The notes beneath the pieces are model-generated. The model did no database searches. It was not told the DNA's origin and saw nothing but the letters and a program-made list of their open reading frames with translations. Shown one piece after another: positions 37,901-50,049 of a DNA stretch of 64,000 nucleotides. Both the position numbers and the translations under genes were made by a program. Numbering within the stretch: position 1 is the first letter of the stretch; every line of letters begins with the position of its first letter. Origin of the DNA: Helopsaltes ochotensis (lineage: Eukaryota > Chordata > Aves > Passeriformes > Locustellidae); contig VXBM01000096.1 in assembly GCA_013400155.1 (NCBI GenBank), positions 1,185,759 to 1,249,758 of the forward strand, read 5' to 3'.

Positions 37901-40900
37901 GCCAGCTCAAGCAATTTGCTATCGACCTCCTCCACCCCAAGTACGGCACCAAGATCGGCCGCTACCCCCAGACCACGGTGACCATTGCTGACCCAGGTAG
38001 GGGCTGGCAGCTGGGCAGACAGTGGCGGCGGGGGCTGTGGGACCTCCTCCCAGACCAGCCCACCCCGAGGCAGTGCACAGAGTTCCATCCTCACCCAAAA
38101 AGCCGCAGCGAGGTTCCTCCAGCTCCGACTGGTAGTTTTGGGTCCCCCTCTAGAGGCACAAGTGGGAATAGTCAGTGGGTGGGGAGAAGATGGATCGTCT
38201 CCCTCGGTAAAGGAAATAGAATGGATTCTGAATTCCTTTTCCTTGGGAATTTGAATGAAAAGCTTCAAAAATAAGGGAGAGGTAGGACTTGCCATGAATG
38301 ATGCATGGTGGTTCCTGTGGCTGGACAAGCAAAATTGTCATCAAAGTGGGTCAATAACATAGATAATGTATTTATTACGGCAGGGCAGTGCTGAGAGAGG
38401 CACACTTCCTTTTTTCATCCAAGGGGGAGGACTGGCACTGATGTAAACTTTCTCATCTGCAGAGCTGGTGGATGGTGTTCCCTCAATGACTGGCCTGGGC
38501 CAGGTCCCCCAGTCCCCCAAAGGCCGCCTGAGTGCACCGCTTAATCCCAATGCCCGTGCCCTCAGCTCCAGGGAAATCAGCTTCAACTGGTTTTCTCCTC
38601 CGGGAAAACCCCTGGGGTACAAGGTAAGGGGTGAGTGAATCCCAGGGAAGAGTGTGGGTGCCCTCCTGCAGGTGTTTGGCACAGACATTTGTACCGAAGG
38701 GATCCAAGTACACACCCAAAAGAGGGAGCAAGTTCACCCCTTCTGCTCCCCTCCATCCTTGAGGGACCATTGCTGGGTGGATGAGGCATGTGCAAGAAAG
38801 ATTCCTGGTGGCTTCATCTCTGGTTCCATCACTTATGATGAAGTGCCCAGACTGTCCTGGCCTCCCATTTCAAAGGAATGGCACACCACCAGAGCCGATT
38901 TACTAAGAGACAAGGAATTTCTCACATATTATGTGAGGATCTGAAGGAATCATGGCTTGCACTTGCTTTGCCAGGTGAAATACTGGATCCAGGGAGACCC
39001 TGAGTCAGAAGCCCGTCTTATTGATGTCAAAACCTCATCAGCAGAGCTGACAAACCTTTACCCCTTCTGCGACTACGAGATGCAAGTGTGTGCCTACAAC
39101 GCTATGGGAGAAGGGACTTACTCAGACATCATCCACTGCCGCACGCTGGAGGAGGGTGAGTGACCCCACACCTTCCCTCCCTCCACGTGGGAGCAAGTTT
39201 GTACCTCTGCACTCAGCACTGGGGTCAGGGCTCCAGTCCTGAGCTTCTGGTGGTCTTGGGGTCTAGCACTGCATGTCTCCCACTGCAAGCCAGCTGTGAT
39301 CTCAGGCGCTTTGGGCATCCCCAAAGCTGGGTCCTGGCTTGCAGTGATGAGGGCCCTTTGCTTTTGCTTTCCCAGTGCCCAGCGAGCCCGGGCGCTTGGC
39401 TTTTAGCGTTGTGTCTTCCACCGTGACCCAGCTGAGCTGGGCTGAGCCTGCAGAAACCAACGGGGTGATCACGGCCTACGAAGTCAGTTATGGGCTTGTC
39501 AACGAGGACAACAGTAAGAGCTCATTTTTGAATGGGACAATCCAGCCAGGCTGAGGGGCTGGGGGTCATTTCCTGCAGGCTGGGCCAGTCCCAAACGATA
39601 GCAACGGAGCCAGAACATCTCCAGGCATGTTTCTTTTGAGAACTGGGATTTGGACAGGTCACTTCTTGAGGGAAAGAGCATAGAAAAATTGCCAGTCAGG
39701 ATTTAGCCCCGCAAATGCTAGAAAACTCTGTTCTCATTCACTTCCATAGTGTTTTATGTTGTTTTTCATCTCAAAAACTTAGTTCGTAGGTCTAGATAAA
39801 GGAGTGGGGTGCCAGGAAGGTGTTATTTGTGGCATACCAGCAACAGAAAACTTCTCCTGGAGGTTGACTTCAGCATTGTATTTGGGAATTACCCTGAGAT
39901 GATGCTGCTTGTTGTGAGCAGCCCAAAGAGCTGCTGCACTTTTTCCCGGAACCAGGCTGTATCCTGACACCAAAGTGAGGGGTGTGGTGGGGTCCTCTGT
40001 GCCTGGTGGGTGACAGGTGTGCCCGTGCCTTGCAGTGCCCATTGGGCCCGTGAAGAAGGTGCTGATTGAAGAGCCCAAGAAGCGCATGGTGCTGATCGAG
40101 AACCTGCGGGAGTCGCAGCCCTATCGCTACATGGTGAAGGCCAGGAACGGCGCGGGCTGGGGGCCCCACAGAGAAGCCACCATCAACCTCGCCACGCAGC
40201 CCAAGCGCCCCATGTCCAGTGAGTGCCAGCCTGGGCAGGGGGCGGAGGGACAGGAGCAGTGCTCGGGAGAGCTCCCCATCACCCCAGCTGCTTCCCCAGC
40301 TCCTGTTTGTTCTGCTGCTCCAGCCATCCTGGGAATGCTGAAGGCCAGCTGGAGCATTGTGCAGTTTTTTGCTGCTTGTGTGGTTTTTTACTGCTTGTCC
40401 AATGGCTCTTTCCACTTCTCCTGCAGTCCCCATCATCCCTGATGTCCCTATCATTGATGCAGAGGGAGGTGAGGACTATGACAGCTACCTGATGTACAGC
40501 ACAGACGTGCTCCGCTCTCCAACTGGCAGCAAGAGGCCCAGTGTCTCTGATGATTCAGGTTTGTGTCTCTGAGTTTGAAAAGGTTATTTCTAACATTCAT
40601 TTTCCTTAACAGCAGTGTTCAAAAATGAGCTTCACTGCTCCTTTCCATCTCTCAGGGATGGGGAGATCCAAGTTGTGGAGATGGTGGAGATCAGTGTTTC
40701 CAAAGCTCAGTAGCTGCATGGGAACACTTGGCTAGTCACAAGTGTAAATAAGGCCAGTGCCTCCTTGTTGTAGCCATGGGGCAAAGACAAATCCCAGTGT
40801 GGGGTGGGAGCGGAGCTTTTCATGGCCCTCCCTGCTCATCTTCCCTTTGTATTGCCATTTGGCTGGACCATGAGGGTTAACATCAGCAAACAAGCACCGG

Positions 40901-43900
40901 CAAAGGCACAAACCTCTAAGTCCCTTGGATGCTCAGGGTCTAGGCCAAGCCAACAGGAGGGAACTCAGCAGTGCTGAGAAGGCATTGGCCTCTCTTCCTC
41001 CACCCCTTCACTTTCTGAATGAAGCAGAATCCTTGGTCTTGTGCTGCAACATGAGCTGTAAGTGAAATGATGAGGTTTGTCTGTAAGACTTTCTCTGGAG
41101 GGTTCTCCAGGGCCTGGGACCCAAGGGTGAGTCCCTGGTCTTTTCAGAGGGCAAGGCAATGGGAACATCAGGAGTCCGACCACCCTGAGTGCACACCAAG
41201 AAGTGATGAAACCTCTCCTGAGCAGAGGACAATTGTTGCAGACTCTTCATGCAGGGACAGGCATGTGGTGGGACTTTGACTCTCACCTTTTGTTGTGATG
41301 GACACAGGGCTGGAAAACAGTCCAGGGGTTGAGAGAAACCCCCTGCGTGTCACGCTCCCACCGTTCTCCACCTACCAGATGGTTGCACCACCTGAACTCC
41401 TCAGCTCACACTTGGAACACGGGCTGTGAACAGGCATCATCCCCACTGGTGCTTGTCCCTTCCTCTCCCCAGCAAGCAGCACGGAGGTGGTGGGTGGCCC
41501 ACCTTGACCCCTGCAGACCGTGCCAACACCAGTGCTTGCGTTGTCCCAAAAGGCTCCAGGTGGAAATTTGTGCCGTTGCTGGGAGAAGACCTGGACCTTC
41601 GCCGAATCACCTGGAAGCTCCCACCCGAAACCATTCCCCGCTTCTCTGGCAGCAGCCGCCTCTCCTCGGACACTGAGGGGCTCCTCCACGAGGAGGACAG
41701 CGCTGTGGCTCCTGGCAGTGTGAGGAGGAGTGGGACGCCCCGGCCCCAAGCAGGTGAAGGACAGCTCCATTACGGCACTGGGTGTCCTGTCTCGCCCTGC
41801 TTTGTGCCGAGGGGCCGGCAGATGGGCTCTGTGTCCCCTGCCTCCCCTTGTGTGCCCACCCTCGTGTTGATGTGATCTGCTTCAAAACCTTGTCCTGGTG
41901 TGTCTGCTCACACGAGTGTCAAGGTAACCCCCATCTCGGCATGGACTTGGGAGCCTGCTATCAAGTTGCTTCTACCAAAGGCTGGACCTTCAAGGCAGGA
42001 GCAAACTCAGATGATACCTGCTAAGTGCCACCTCCAAGGGCAGTTCTTCACCTTAATTAAGTGCCCTGAGCTTCTGGGGCAGATCTGCTGGACTGTTAAA
42101 CAGAAATCACTATCTCATAGGTGGCTGATCTCTCCTGGCCTGCTGGGAGGGGATGGGGATTTTTTTTGTCAAGGACCAGAACAACGGAGCGGAGTTTGCT
42201 TTTCAGATCCAGCTGAGATGGGATCCAGAATGAGAACTGGAGAAACCTCCTCCATAAAGGGCCATTTTCCTTCTTCCACCTTCTTTTAAAATCCAAAATT
42301 ATAAACCAGTGCTTGCATCTAAGGGGAGATGTGCAAGAATGTGGTGAGAACCACAAGGCAGTGCCCCAGCAAGGCCGAGGTCTGGAGTTACCTTGGGCAC
42401 CATGGGTGTGTCTGGTGCAGGAGAAGTCTTTGTTTACCTCTTTGTTTCTGTATCATGTTGAGTGTTGTGGCTTGTTCTAGATGTAGCATTCCAGAATCAC
42501 CTTCCAGAGCGACTGAACCTGGGATACAGCCAAGGCAGGGGTGGCACCATGATGCCTCCTGCTTCCTCCCCGTGGAAAATGGAGCAGTAGCTTTGTCCAC
42601 AGCCACATTTCTCACGGTGTGCCCTCTTCCACAGAGCACTTACTGAATGGCCGGGCGGACTTCTTCCCCGGCAGTGGCAGTGGTACCCTGACCAGGACAG
42701 CCAACAGCAGCTACCACCAGGTGAGCTCCCACATGCACCAGGAGCACAGGGTGATGGGCAGCTCCTCGCTGACAAGAGACTACTCCACAACGCTGATGGG
42801 GCATGGTGAGTACCACAGGGATGGGGCCTGTCTTTCCCTTCCATCCTCATGGCTGTCTTTGGACCTGCACCCCAAAGTCCTTGTGGGGTGAGGACTGTGC
42901 TCACAGCTAAGGGGGCCTCTGAACCGCAGGTCTAGAAGGTCATGTCCCCACTACTGATGTCTTGGTGCTTTGCTAAGGTCTCTCTGCATCCAGACCAGTT
43001 TGGAAAGAGTTCCCACCCCTTATCAGCAGGGTGATCAGGGAAGGAAGCTCCACCCTTACCTCACACCACAAAGCACTCCAGGGAGAGCACATCTCTCCTC
43101 CCTCTATCCAGCAGTGTGGTTGCCCTTCAGTTCCATGTGTGTCAATCATCTGGTGCTGACAGAAGGTGGTTTAAAACCTGAGCCTTAAAAAGTCACCTGT
43201 GCAGGAGCCTGGGCTGAACCTGCTCTGAAATCTCCAATGATGTTTTTCTCTTTCTTCTTGCACTACTTCTGTAGATTACCCAGGGACACTCCTCCCTCCC
43301 ATCCATGAAGATGCTGGGAGGATGCTCCTCCGGCCCCGGGACGTGGGTTTCAGGAGCAGGGCAAAGGTGAAGGGTTACTACCCCAGCATTGGCTGTCGGG
43401 ACTCTGTAACCATGACCGATGGGTCCGCAGGGATGTGCAAGTACATAGGTACAGCTTGTCCAGTGTGTCCTCCCAGCCACACATCCCATAACAGCCCAGC
43501 CACTGTCCATCCACAAGCTGCTGCCATCCACTGCTCACCCCAAACCTGCTCTCCATGGCTTGCTGTCTGCTGTGCTGATCTTCCTTCTGACTGAGCCTGC
43601 GCCTCCATCACATCACCTTTCCATTTGCAGGTGAATTGCAGGTTTCAACCCACCTGGACTGATTCACCACCACTGCTGCCACCACGCTCTGGTCAACTCA
43701 TTGTCCCCATTCTCTTCATTCCTAACGAGCTTCTTGTTCTCAGTCTTACTCCACAGGCCTTCGGAAAACTCTTGGGGAGAACGTCCCCATGAGATGTCCC
43801 TCTGCAAGCTCCTTGTCAATGAGGGGCTTCTGTCCCTGAGTGTCACCTGGGAGGCTGCTGTGCTCTTTGTGAGTCCTGTGTCCCAGTGGGACGAGCTGAG

Positions 43901-46900
43901 GAGCACCCAGATGTGGTCCCAGGCCACATGAACAGGGCCTGGAGGGCTGATTTAGCTGTAGACTAGGGCCACTGTTAATTGACCTACACCTGATGAAGTC
44001 TGTGAACCTTCTGGCAGACTAGACAGGGTGCTTAGAGGTAAGGAAGGTCATAGCCAGCACCAGGCCCCTTCTCTGGGCTCTCTGCCACAGGGCCATGAAG
44101 CTTACAGTAACTGGTCTCACCCAAGCTTTGCACCCTGAGGCTGTGGGACATCCCTGTAGCTGTGCAGAGCCAACCGGCCCCCCTCATGACAGGACAGCTT
44201 GCAGAGATGATATCTCACCACGTGCTCCCCAAACCATCCTGACCATCCCATGTTTGCGTGTGCCACCCCCTCCTCTCCATCCCCAGAATCTCCAGCCTGA
44301 TGTTCCCTTTCTGCCCCAGACTCCAGGAAGCCGCTGGGCATCCCCGACACCCCCACCCGCCTGGTGTTCTCTGCCCTGGGCCCCACGTCGCTGAAGGTGA
44401 GCTGGCAAGAGCCACGCTGCGAGAAGGAGGTGCAGGGCTACAGTGTGCAGTACCAGCTCCTCAACGGAGGTCAGTGAACAGGCACTGGGGGGTGGGGGAG
44501 CTGTGGGTGGCGGAGAGTCTGCTCTGGATGACCCTGCTCTCTGAGCAAGGGGGATTGGACCAGATGATCTCCAGAGGTGCCTTCCAGCCTCAAGCATTCT
44601 GGGATTCAGGCTCCTAAATCTGCTTCTTCTGTAGCCTTCTTTTTGTGCAGCAAATGTTACAGCTACCCTGCAGCTTTCGTTCCCTGTTTCTCCTAGCAGG
44701 AGAGCAATTCCTGGATTTGCTTGTAAAATCATCTCTCCTTCAAAAAAAAATCAAACCTTTGACTGATTCTCTCCATCAGCCTGAACATCTTACGTGTTTT
44801 TATTTTTTTGAACATGTGGGTCTTGGAAGAAGGATTGAAATGAAAACATCTTGTTTTTACATGAATCTCAGGGCAATATTAGTGAAAACAAAATTCTTTT
44901 GTCTGAAACTCTTTGAGTTTTCAAGAAGCTGTTGTTTGTCCCAAGCCTGTTTTGGAAAGACATCTCGTCCTGCGCTACCCATTGTTGGTGCCAAGATGTG
45001 ATGGAGATGGTTGGGGAGGGACCCTGGATGGCTTTTGCAGGCAGTTTGTTTAAGACAGAGTTTAGGTGAAAGTTGTGGCTTTTTGTGCCTGCAATGTGAT
45101 GTCCTCTTCCCCGTGTGTCCCAGGAGAGGTGCACAGGATCACCATCCCCAACCCCAGCCAGAACTCGGTGGTGGTGGAGGACCTGCTGCCCAACCACTCC
45201 TACATCTTCAAGGTGAAGGCGCAGAGCGAGGAGGGTTGGGGCCCCGAGAGGGAGGGAGTCATCACCATCGAGTCCCAGGTGGACCCGCAGAGCCCGCTCA
45301 GTCCCGTGCCAGGTGAGGTGGCTGGGGACAGAAGGGTGGCACTGATGCCTGTGCTGCTGTCTGTAGTGCTGGCAGCTGTTTTCTCTCCCCTTGCCACATT
45401 CTCAGCTCTCCTTTTCTTCCTCTCATTTTGGAACAGGAGCTTCTTCCCCCTCGCATTCACTTCACAATTGTCCAGAGAGCTGAGCCCTTCCAGCTCATTC
45501 CATAAATGCTCTGTGCAGATCCCTCCCAGGCTCCCTTTGCTGTGATTCTGATGTGTCCCCTGTGCCCTTGCAGGTACCCCCTTCACCCTGAGCACCCCCT
45601 GTGCCCCTGGACCACTGGTTTTCACTGCCCTCAGCCCGGATTCTCTGCACCTCAGCTGGGAGAGACCCCGTGAGCCCAATGGGCCCATCCTGGGCTACAG
45701 GATCACCTGTGAGATGCTGCATGGAGGAGGTACAGCATCAGGCAAAGACACCATAGGTCCCTTGGATAGAGTAAGGCAGCCCTCTGCCCCTCCCTCTAGC
45801 TAAGGCAGCAATCTGCTGCATTTTGGCTGGAACCAGTAAAAGAGTTGTTTGCTTACATAAGTGCAGACAGGGTGGGGACATGACGCTCATTCCAGGTCTG
45901 GGAGCTGGTGGCTCCTGACACTTCGTGCCATTGCATGGTCTGGTCTAACAAATGTGGTGGGAAAAGGAAGGACCTGTTGATTATTGCAGCCAAAACCCTG
46001 TGAAGGTTGGTTGTTGAGGTTCCCCACTGTAGTGAAATGGGATTGTTTTAACCCTTAGTAGAAGTGGGTGTAATCCTACAGCCTGTGGATTGTACAAAGC
46101 TCAGGGAAAGCTGAGGCAGCAGATTTGGGGGGCAGTGTGTTTGGAGGGACCATCATTCTGGTCTGTCTTCACCACTCTCTGTCTCTGTGGACCAGGGGAG
46201 CCCAGGACAATCTATGTCGAAGGAGACAACCTGGAAACCACCCTGACTGTGCCCCACCTGAGTGAGAATGTCCCGTACAAGTTCAAAGTGCAAGCCAACA
46301 CCACCCAAGGCTTTGGGCCAGAGAGAGAAGGCCTCATCACCATTGAATCTCAGGACAGAGGTAGAGTACCGTGTCTCTGTGGAGGTGCAAAGCTCTTTGT
46401 GAGGTGCTCTCAGAGCAGGGAATGCAACTCCTGCAGTCACTTTCCAGCTCTGCTGGTGGTGACTCCATGCTTCACGAAAGACTTTGAGACACTTTTCCAT
46501 GAAGGCAGTGCTGTACCTGGTGAACACTGCCCCAGTCCTGGTGCATTGAATGAGGGAACACCTGCCAGTGTTTAACTTATGGTGAAACTTCTGCCTGTTT
46601 ATACAAATGTTTATACAAATGCCTGGAGGCTGCTTCTTACTGCCTAGGTGTGAGACCTTCCCAGTCCTCCCAGTTCAGGAGAAGTTCAGTTCAGCTGGCT
46701 CTGATACCAGCAAGGGAAAATTCCTAAGCTCACTAGTGGTCACTGTGCCGGGTTGAGGAATTGGAAGTTCTTTGTTATTTCTTGACTGACTTGTCCCTTT
46801 TCCTTCTCCCCAGGTGTTTTCTCCCAGTTTGGAGGACAGCAGTACATGAGAGAAGTTTACAAATTCCCCACTGAATATACCACCAAAACCAGCATCAGCC

Positions 46901-47619
46901 ATTCCTCTCTGGATCCCCACTTCACAGGTAGGGCCTCATTGCTTTGTAACCTTCAAAAAACAAAGGTTAATTCTGCTTGTCCAAAGGTCTGAGGCTGCTT
47001 TTACCTCAAGTGCCAAAGGCAGGGGAGGAGGCACCATCAGGTGGGATTGAAGAGGGTCAGCTCTTTTCCTACACTGTGTCCTTGCTTTGCCCCAGGGAGA
47101 GCTGTCATTTCCACACGTGCTGCCAGTCCTGGAGGGAATGCTGTATTCATGAGTCCTCCAGCACTATCACTAGGAACCAAATCACAGCTCTTTCTGCGAG
47201 GTTCCATCTCTTCAGAGCAGAAAAAACAGAGCAGGGGGATAAACATCTTTATTCACATCAATGTAGTTGTCACCTATTGTCCCACTTGAGCTCATGGGTT
47301 CATGCTGCAACACTGAGAGTTTGGGAGCTCTTAGGAGATCCATCCTCTTGACTGACATAGCAAGCACTGAATCACTTGGTGTGGAGAGGTCCTTAAGTAC
47401 CACTTTCTGTGATGGAAAACAAACTGCCTGGAGTCACAGGGTAGACCGTGTTCCCTGTGACCTCATGCTTGGTGCCTTCCCCTTGCAGATGGGATGGTGG
47501 TGACCACCCAGCACGTGGAGAACTCCAGCAGCACCCTCACCCAGGAGTTTGTGAGCCGCACCGTGATGGCCAGCGGGACCCTCACCCAGCAGGTGGAGAG
47601 GCAGTTCTACGAGGCCTGA
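25995..47619 (+). CDS. ITGB4: Integrin beta-4 (full coding region, 40 coding exons)
   Basis: Beta subunit of alpha6-beta4, the laminin receptor at the core of hemidesmosomes. Exons: 25995-26076, 26370-26452, 26928-27029, 27446-27650, 28138-28234, 28639-28810, 29448-29711, 30110-30199, 30359-30481, 30599-30766, 31029-31105, 31258-31469, 31734-31837, 31980-32078, 32839-32965, 33108-33227, 33717-33823, 34147-34180, 34603-34791, 34879-34982, 35382-35440, 36042-36065, 36225-36373, 36455-36634, 37179-37327, 37792-37996, 38463-38623, 38975-39155, 39376-39513, 40036-40218, 40427-40558, 41553-41753, 42635-42805, 43275-43448, 44320-44469, 45124-45312, 45574-45729, 46196-46360, 46814-46927, 47489-47619. 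They join without a frame break to 1,856 aa. Domains: signal peptide about 1-25; Cys-rich PSI about 28-75; beta-I domain with MIDAS DFSYS (D138, S140, S142); I-EGF repeats about 465-630; beta-tail; transmembrane about 715-738; juxtamembrane Cys cluster CACC; Calx-beta about 965-1105; four fibronectin III domains about 1115-1320 and 1570-1775. The start is the first ATG, followed by a hydrophobic signal. The exon at 36455 has a weak donor (GTTGTG). Confidence 0.98.
29989..30055 (-). mobile_element. CR1 LINE remnant
   Basis: Short stretch in an ITGB4 intron with the TTAGGTTGGAAGGAGCATTTGGAGGTC and GTTCCAAGTCCTGCTC(A)AAGCAG words typical of reverse-complement CR1 3' ends. It is diverged and its ends are approximate. 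Confidence 0.6.
32378..32515 (-). mobile_element. CR1 LINE 3'-end fragment
   Basis: Reverse complement of a bird CR1 3' end: TCATAGAGTCACAG, then TTGGAAGGGACCTTAAA, ATTCCAACTCCCCTGCCA, GGCAGGGACATCTTCCACTA and CAACCTGGCCTTGAACAC. It lies inside the ITGB4 intron between 32078 and 32839. Confidence 0.9.
37647..37772 (-). mobile_element. CR1 LINE 3'-end fragment
   Basis: Reverse complement CR1 3' end: AATCATAGAACAGTTTGGG, TTGGAAGGGACCTTATGAAT, GTTCCAACCCCTGCCATGGG and CACCTTCCACAAGACCAGG. It ends about 20 bases before the acceptor of the ITGB4 exon at 37792, so the insertion sits in or next to the branch-point zone of that intron. Confidence 0.92.
41553..41753 (+). other. ITGB4: ITGB4 coding exon 32, counterpart of the human alternatively skipped 70-aa cassette
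   Basis: 201 bp, in frame (phase 1 to phase 1), encoding 67 residues of the connecting segment between the second and third fibronectin III domains. It starts SRWKFVPLLGEDLDLRRITW, matching the human segment that is absent from one human beta-4 isoform (70 residues, from memory). Because both flanking introns have the same phase, skipping keeps the frame. The acceptor is unusual: CCCAAAAG precedes the exon, a weak polypyrimidine context that fits regulated inclusion. Confidence 0.8.
43275..43448 (+). other. ITGB4: ITGB4 coding exon 34, counterpart of the human 53-aa alternative insertion
   Basis: 174 bp, phase 1 at both ends, encoding 58 residues. It contains LPPI, then a basic VGFRSRAKVKGYYPS stretch and RDS. 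These line up with the human alternative insertion (LPPI, GSRSRAQMKGFPPS, RDS; from memory). Skipping or inclusion keeps the reading frame, so this should be a cassette exon here too. Without it the protein would be 1,798 residues. Confidence 0.75.
44536..44616 (+). mobile_element. CR1 LINE 3'-end fragment, sense orientation
   Basis: GGGGGATTGGACCAGATGAT, CTCCAGAGGTGCCTTCCAGC and ATTCTGGGATTC match the CR1 3' end in sense orientation, including the degenerate terminal ATTCTRTGATTC repeat. It lies in the ITGB4 intron between 44469 and 45124 and is the only clearly + oriented CR1 copy here. Confidence 0.85.
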
Positions 47620-48195
47620 GCTGGGGCAGGCTGAGCACCAGCAGGACTTTTGGGATCAGGTGCCAGGATTTTATGGAATGACTCAAGGGTGCTTCATTCA
47701 GGTAGTGCCTGGGCAGCTTCTCCTGTGGGCACAGACCCTCTGTGACACTCCAGGGTCTGGACTTTCCTTTGGAGCCCAGCGCACTCAGGGCTCTGGCACA
47801 GCTGGGTGTGTAGCCTCATCCTTCAGGGCAGAAGCTGGGGTGTCTCCATGGCTTCAGCCCTCCCAAGTAAATGGAATGGAATGATTTTATTGTCAGGTCC
47901 TTGGTTTTGAGAGGATCTCAGATGTCAAAATCATGATTTATAGAGGGTCACCATTTCCATCTTTGCTCCAGGCTCTCTGCAACTTGCCTGTCCACTGGAG
48001 ATAGTTGTGGGGGGTTTTATGAGAGCTGCAAGGTAGGGTTTTGGGGTAACCTGTGCTTTCTTACTGCACTTATTTGTGTCTGTCCTTTGCTGCTGACATT
48101 TGGTACCACGATAGCAAAGAATAACCTTTCATTTGTGTTGCATTACTTGATGGTCTCTGATTTTTTTTTGCATACAATATTGTACAGTTTTCATA

Positions 48196-48240
48196 GTATA
48201 TATATATAAATATATATAAATGTATTTTATTATTTTATAA
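48196..48240 (+). repeat. ITGB4: AT dinucleotide/AU-rich tract in ITGB4 3' UTR
   Basis: Alternating TA repeats followed by TTTTATTATTTTATAAAA. It is low-complexity sequence; in mRNA it could act as an AU-rich stability element, though no classic nonamer is obvious. Confidence 0.7.
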
Positions 48241-49226
48241 AAAAATGAGGTGGATGAGATCTATGCTGAATGTGGAGACTACACTGCAATTGTGGCTGCT
48301 GGGAAACATGAATAACTGGAAGAAATGAGTTAAGGGCTTGATCCAAAGGCCACTTGAACCCTGTGATGAGGCTGGTGGGCTCTGCCTTGGACCTTGTATC
48401 CTTCAGCACCAGAGACTCCAGTGGAAGGCTGCAAGGGGCCAGATCCACTCACTGCAGAGCATTTCCCAGCTGGAGCACTTGGACACAGAAGGGCTGGGAA
48501 AGGCTCCTTCCCAGAGGAGGGAAGGGGGATGCCCTAGCAGCCGAGATGGGAACTGCACTAGGATTGCTTACACAGCTGATGTGGAGAGAGCGAGATTTCG
48601 GGACAGAGGATGTTGGGGTATCTTCTACAAGACTTTTTGCCCAGCAGAAACATTCATACTGTGATCCATCAGTAAACACAAAGGAAGAGCAGACCAGTGA
48701 GAGTCTGAGATTCCTTGAGCCCCAGCTTCAGCTCCTCTCACACAGGGCTGGGCTGAGCTGAGACCCTGCTGGGCTCTGTGTCCCAGTGCTGGGCAGGATC
48801 CCTGGAAGCCCTCTGCCAAGCAGAATTCTTGTCTTGCAGAGCAGTGCACCATTTCCTTGATGTGTTCCAGCTGCATGGGAGCAGGTGAGGAGCCTGCCTG
48901 GAGGAGCAGCTGCCACTGTGCTGGGTTAGAGCTTCCTACCAAAGCAGCAGCTGCCTGGGCCCCTTTTTTTATTACCTTTTTTTTTTGATCTCAAAATGAA
49001 CCTTGGCCTTTTTTGTGGTTTTCTTTTTTTTAATTTCTTTTTTTATTTCCTTTTTACTTTTGGACTCTGAAGAGCTCACCACCACGAGTTCCCTCTCCTC
49101 TTCAGGCTTTTTATTTCACTGGGGGAAGGGTTGTACATCCTTCAGTCAAAGATGGATCTGGGTGAATCAAGTCCACAGGAGTCTCCATGACTGCAGATGG
49201 AGCTGGGCCAGTTTTGAACTTGGCTC

Positions 49227-49255
49227 AAGTTCACTTTTCAAGTTCAAGTGAACTT
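49227..49255 (+). repeat. ITGB4: Small hairpin in ITGB4 3' UTR
   Basis: AAGTTCACTT at 49227-49236 is the exact reverse complement of AAGTGAACTT at 49246-49255, with a nine-base loop. It may be a local mRNA structure. The surrounding AAGTTC words suggest short-range duplication. Confidence 0.6.
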
Positions 49256-49617
49256 CACCAACCCTGAGGTTTTACTGTGCCTTCAAGAAGCACTTATTTC
49301 TCCTGAGCAAGTGCCAGTGGCATGAGGCTGCCTGCTCCCTGCTCCGTTCTTGCCTGGGGTTGGGATTTTCTCTCCTTCTGCACAAGGACTCTGTAACCCT
49401 TCCCTGGGCTCAAACACTGAGAACTGCCTAAACAAGGACTTTCCCAAGCATTTTAACCAAAGATGATCCTGTTCTCCAAGGGAATCAGGCCTTCCCCATG
49501 CACATGCACTAACCCAGGCCTCTCAAATTTCATCTGGTTCTTAGAGCTGATGCTGTTTCAGCCTTTCCAAGCTGGATCGAGAGCAGGTCTTTGATCAGAT
49601 GGCTTCCTCTTGCACTC

Positions 49618-49623
49618 AATAAA
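49618..49623 (+). terminator. ITGB4: ITGB4 poly(A) signal
   Basis: AATAAA followed within about 25-40 bases by a T-rich downstream element. It is the only canonical hexamer near the end of the 3' UTR and lies about 320 bases from the opposing GALK1 signal. Confidence 0.75.
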
Positions 49624-49945
49624 TATTTTCTCTATATTCTGCCTCTTCATCTTTTTTTGGTAAGTAAATTAAAAAATCCCTCCCCCCTGCCCACTATCTT
49701 CTGCTGCAGCAGATGTAGGGCAGGGGCCAGAGGCAGATTCCCAAGCAGGAACTTCTGCCACATGTCAGTGCCTGCTGCTCCTCCACTGCCATCCCCTCCT
49801 GGGACTGCAGCTTTACTGGACTCCATAGCCCTGGTAATGGCTCCTTACACCAGTGCAAACTGGATTTAAACCAGTATCCTCTGAAGAACAGTCCCAAGTG
49901 ATTTTGGCTCACATGGGTACAGAACAACTGGGCAAATGTTTTGCT

Positions 49946-49951
49946 TTTATT
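49946..49951 (-). terminator. GALK1: GALK1 poly(A) signal
   Basis: TTTATT on the + strand reads AATAAA on the - strand, about 100 bases past the GALK1 stop codon. The 3' UTR is therefore very short, and the gene converges on ITGB4. Confidence 0.75.
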
Positions 49952-50049
49952 AGGCAAATAATGCAGATGGGCAAACGGATCCCTCTTGGGAAAGCTTGGG
50001 GGAGGGAGGCAATACCAGCCCAAGGTTCCCAGGTGAGGTGGTCACTCCT

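Larger units (their letters stand above)
47620..49645 (+). other. ITGB4: ITGB4 3' UTR
   Basis: About 2 kb from the stop (TGA 47617-47619) to just beyond the AATAAA at 49618. It contains an AU-rich segment with (TATATA)n at 48198-48240, T-rich stretches at 48964-49055 and an inverted repeat at 49227-49255. No competing open frame looks coding. Confidence 0.7.

Noticed and set aside
42720..42726. Perfect donor-like CAG|GTGAGC inside ITGB4 exon 33
   Set aside because: Use would shift the frame of the downstream phase-1 exons; the longer exon to 42805 continues with conserved SSLTRDYS coding sequence.
44394..44403. Donor-like AAG|GTGAGC inside ITGB4 exon 35
   Set aside because: It encodes the conserved KVSW of the third fibronectin III domain, and splicing there would break the frame.
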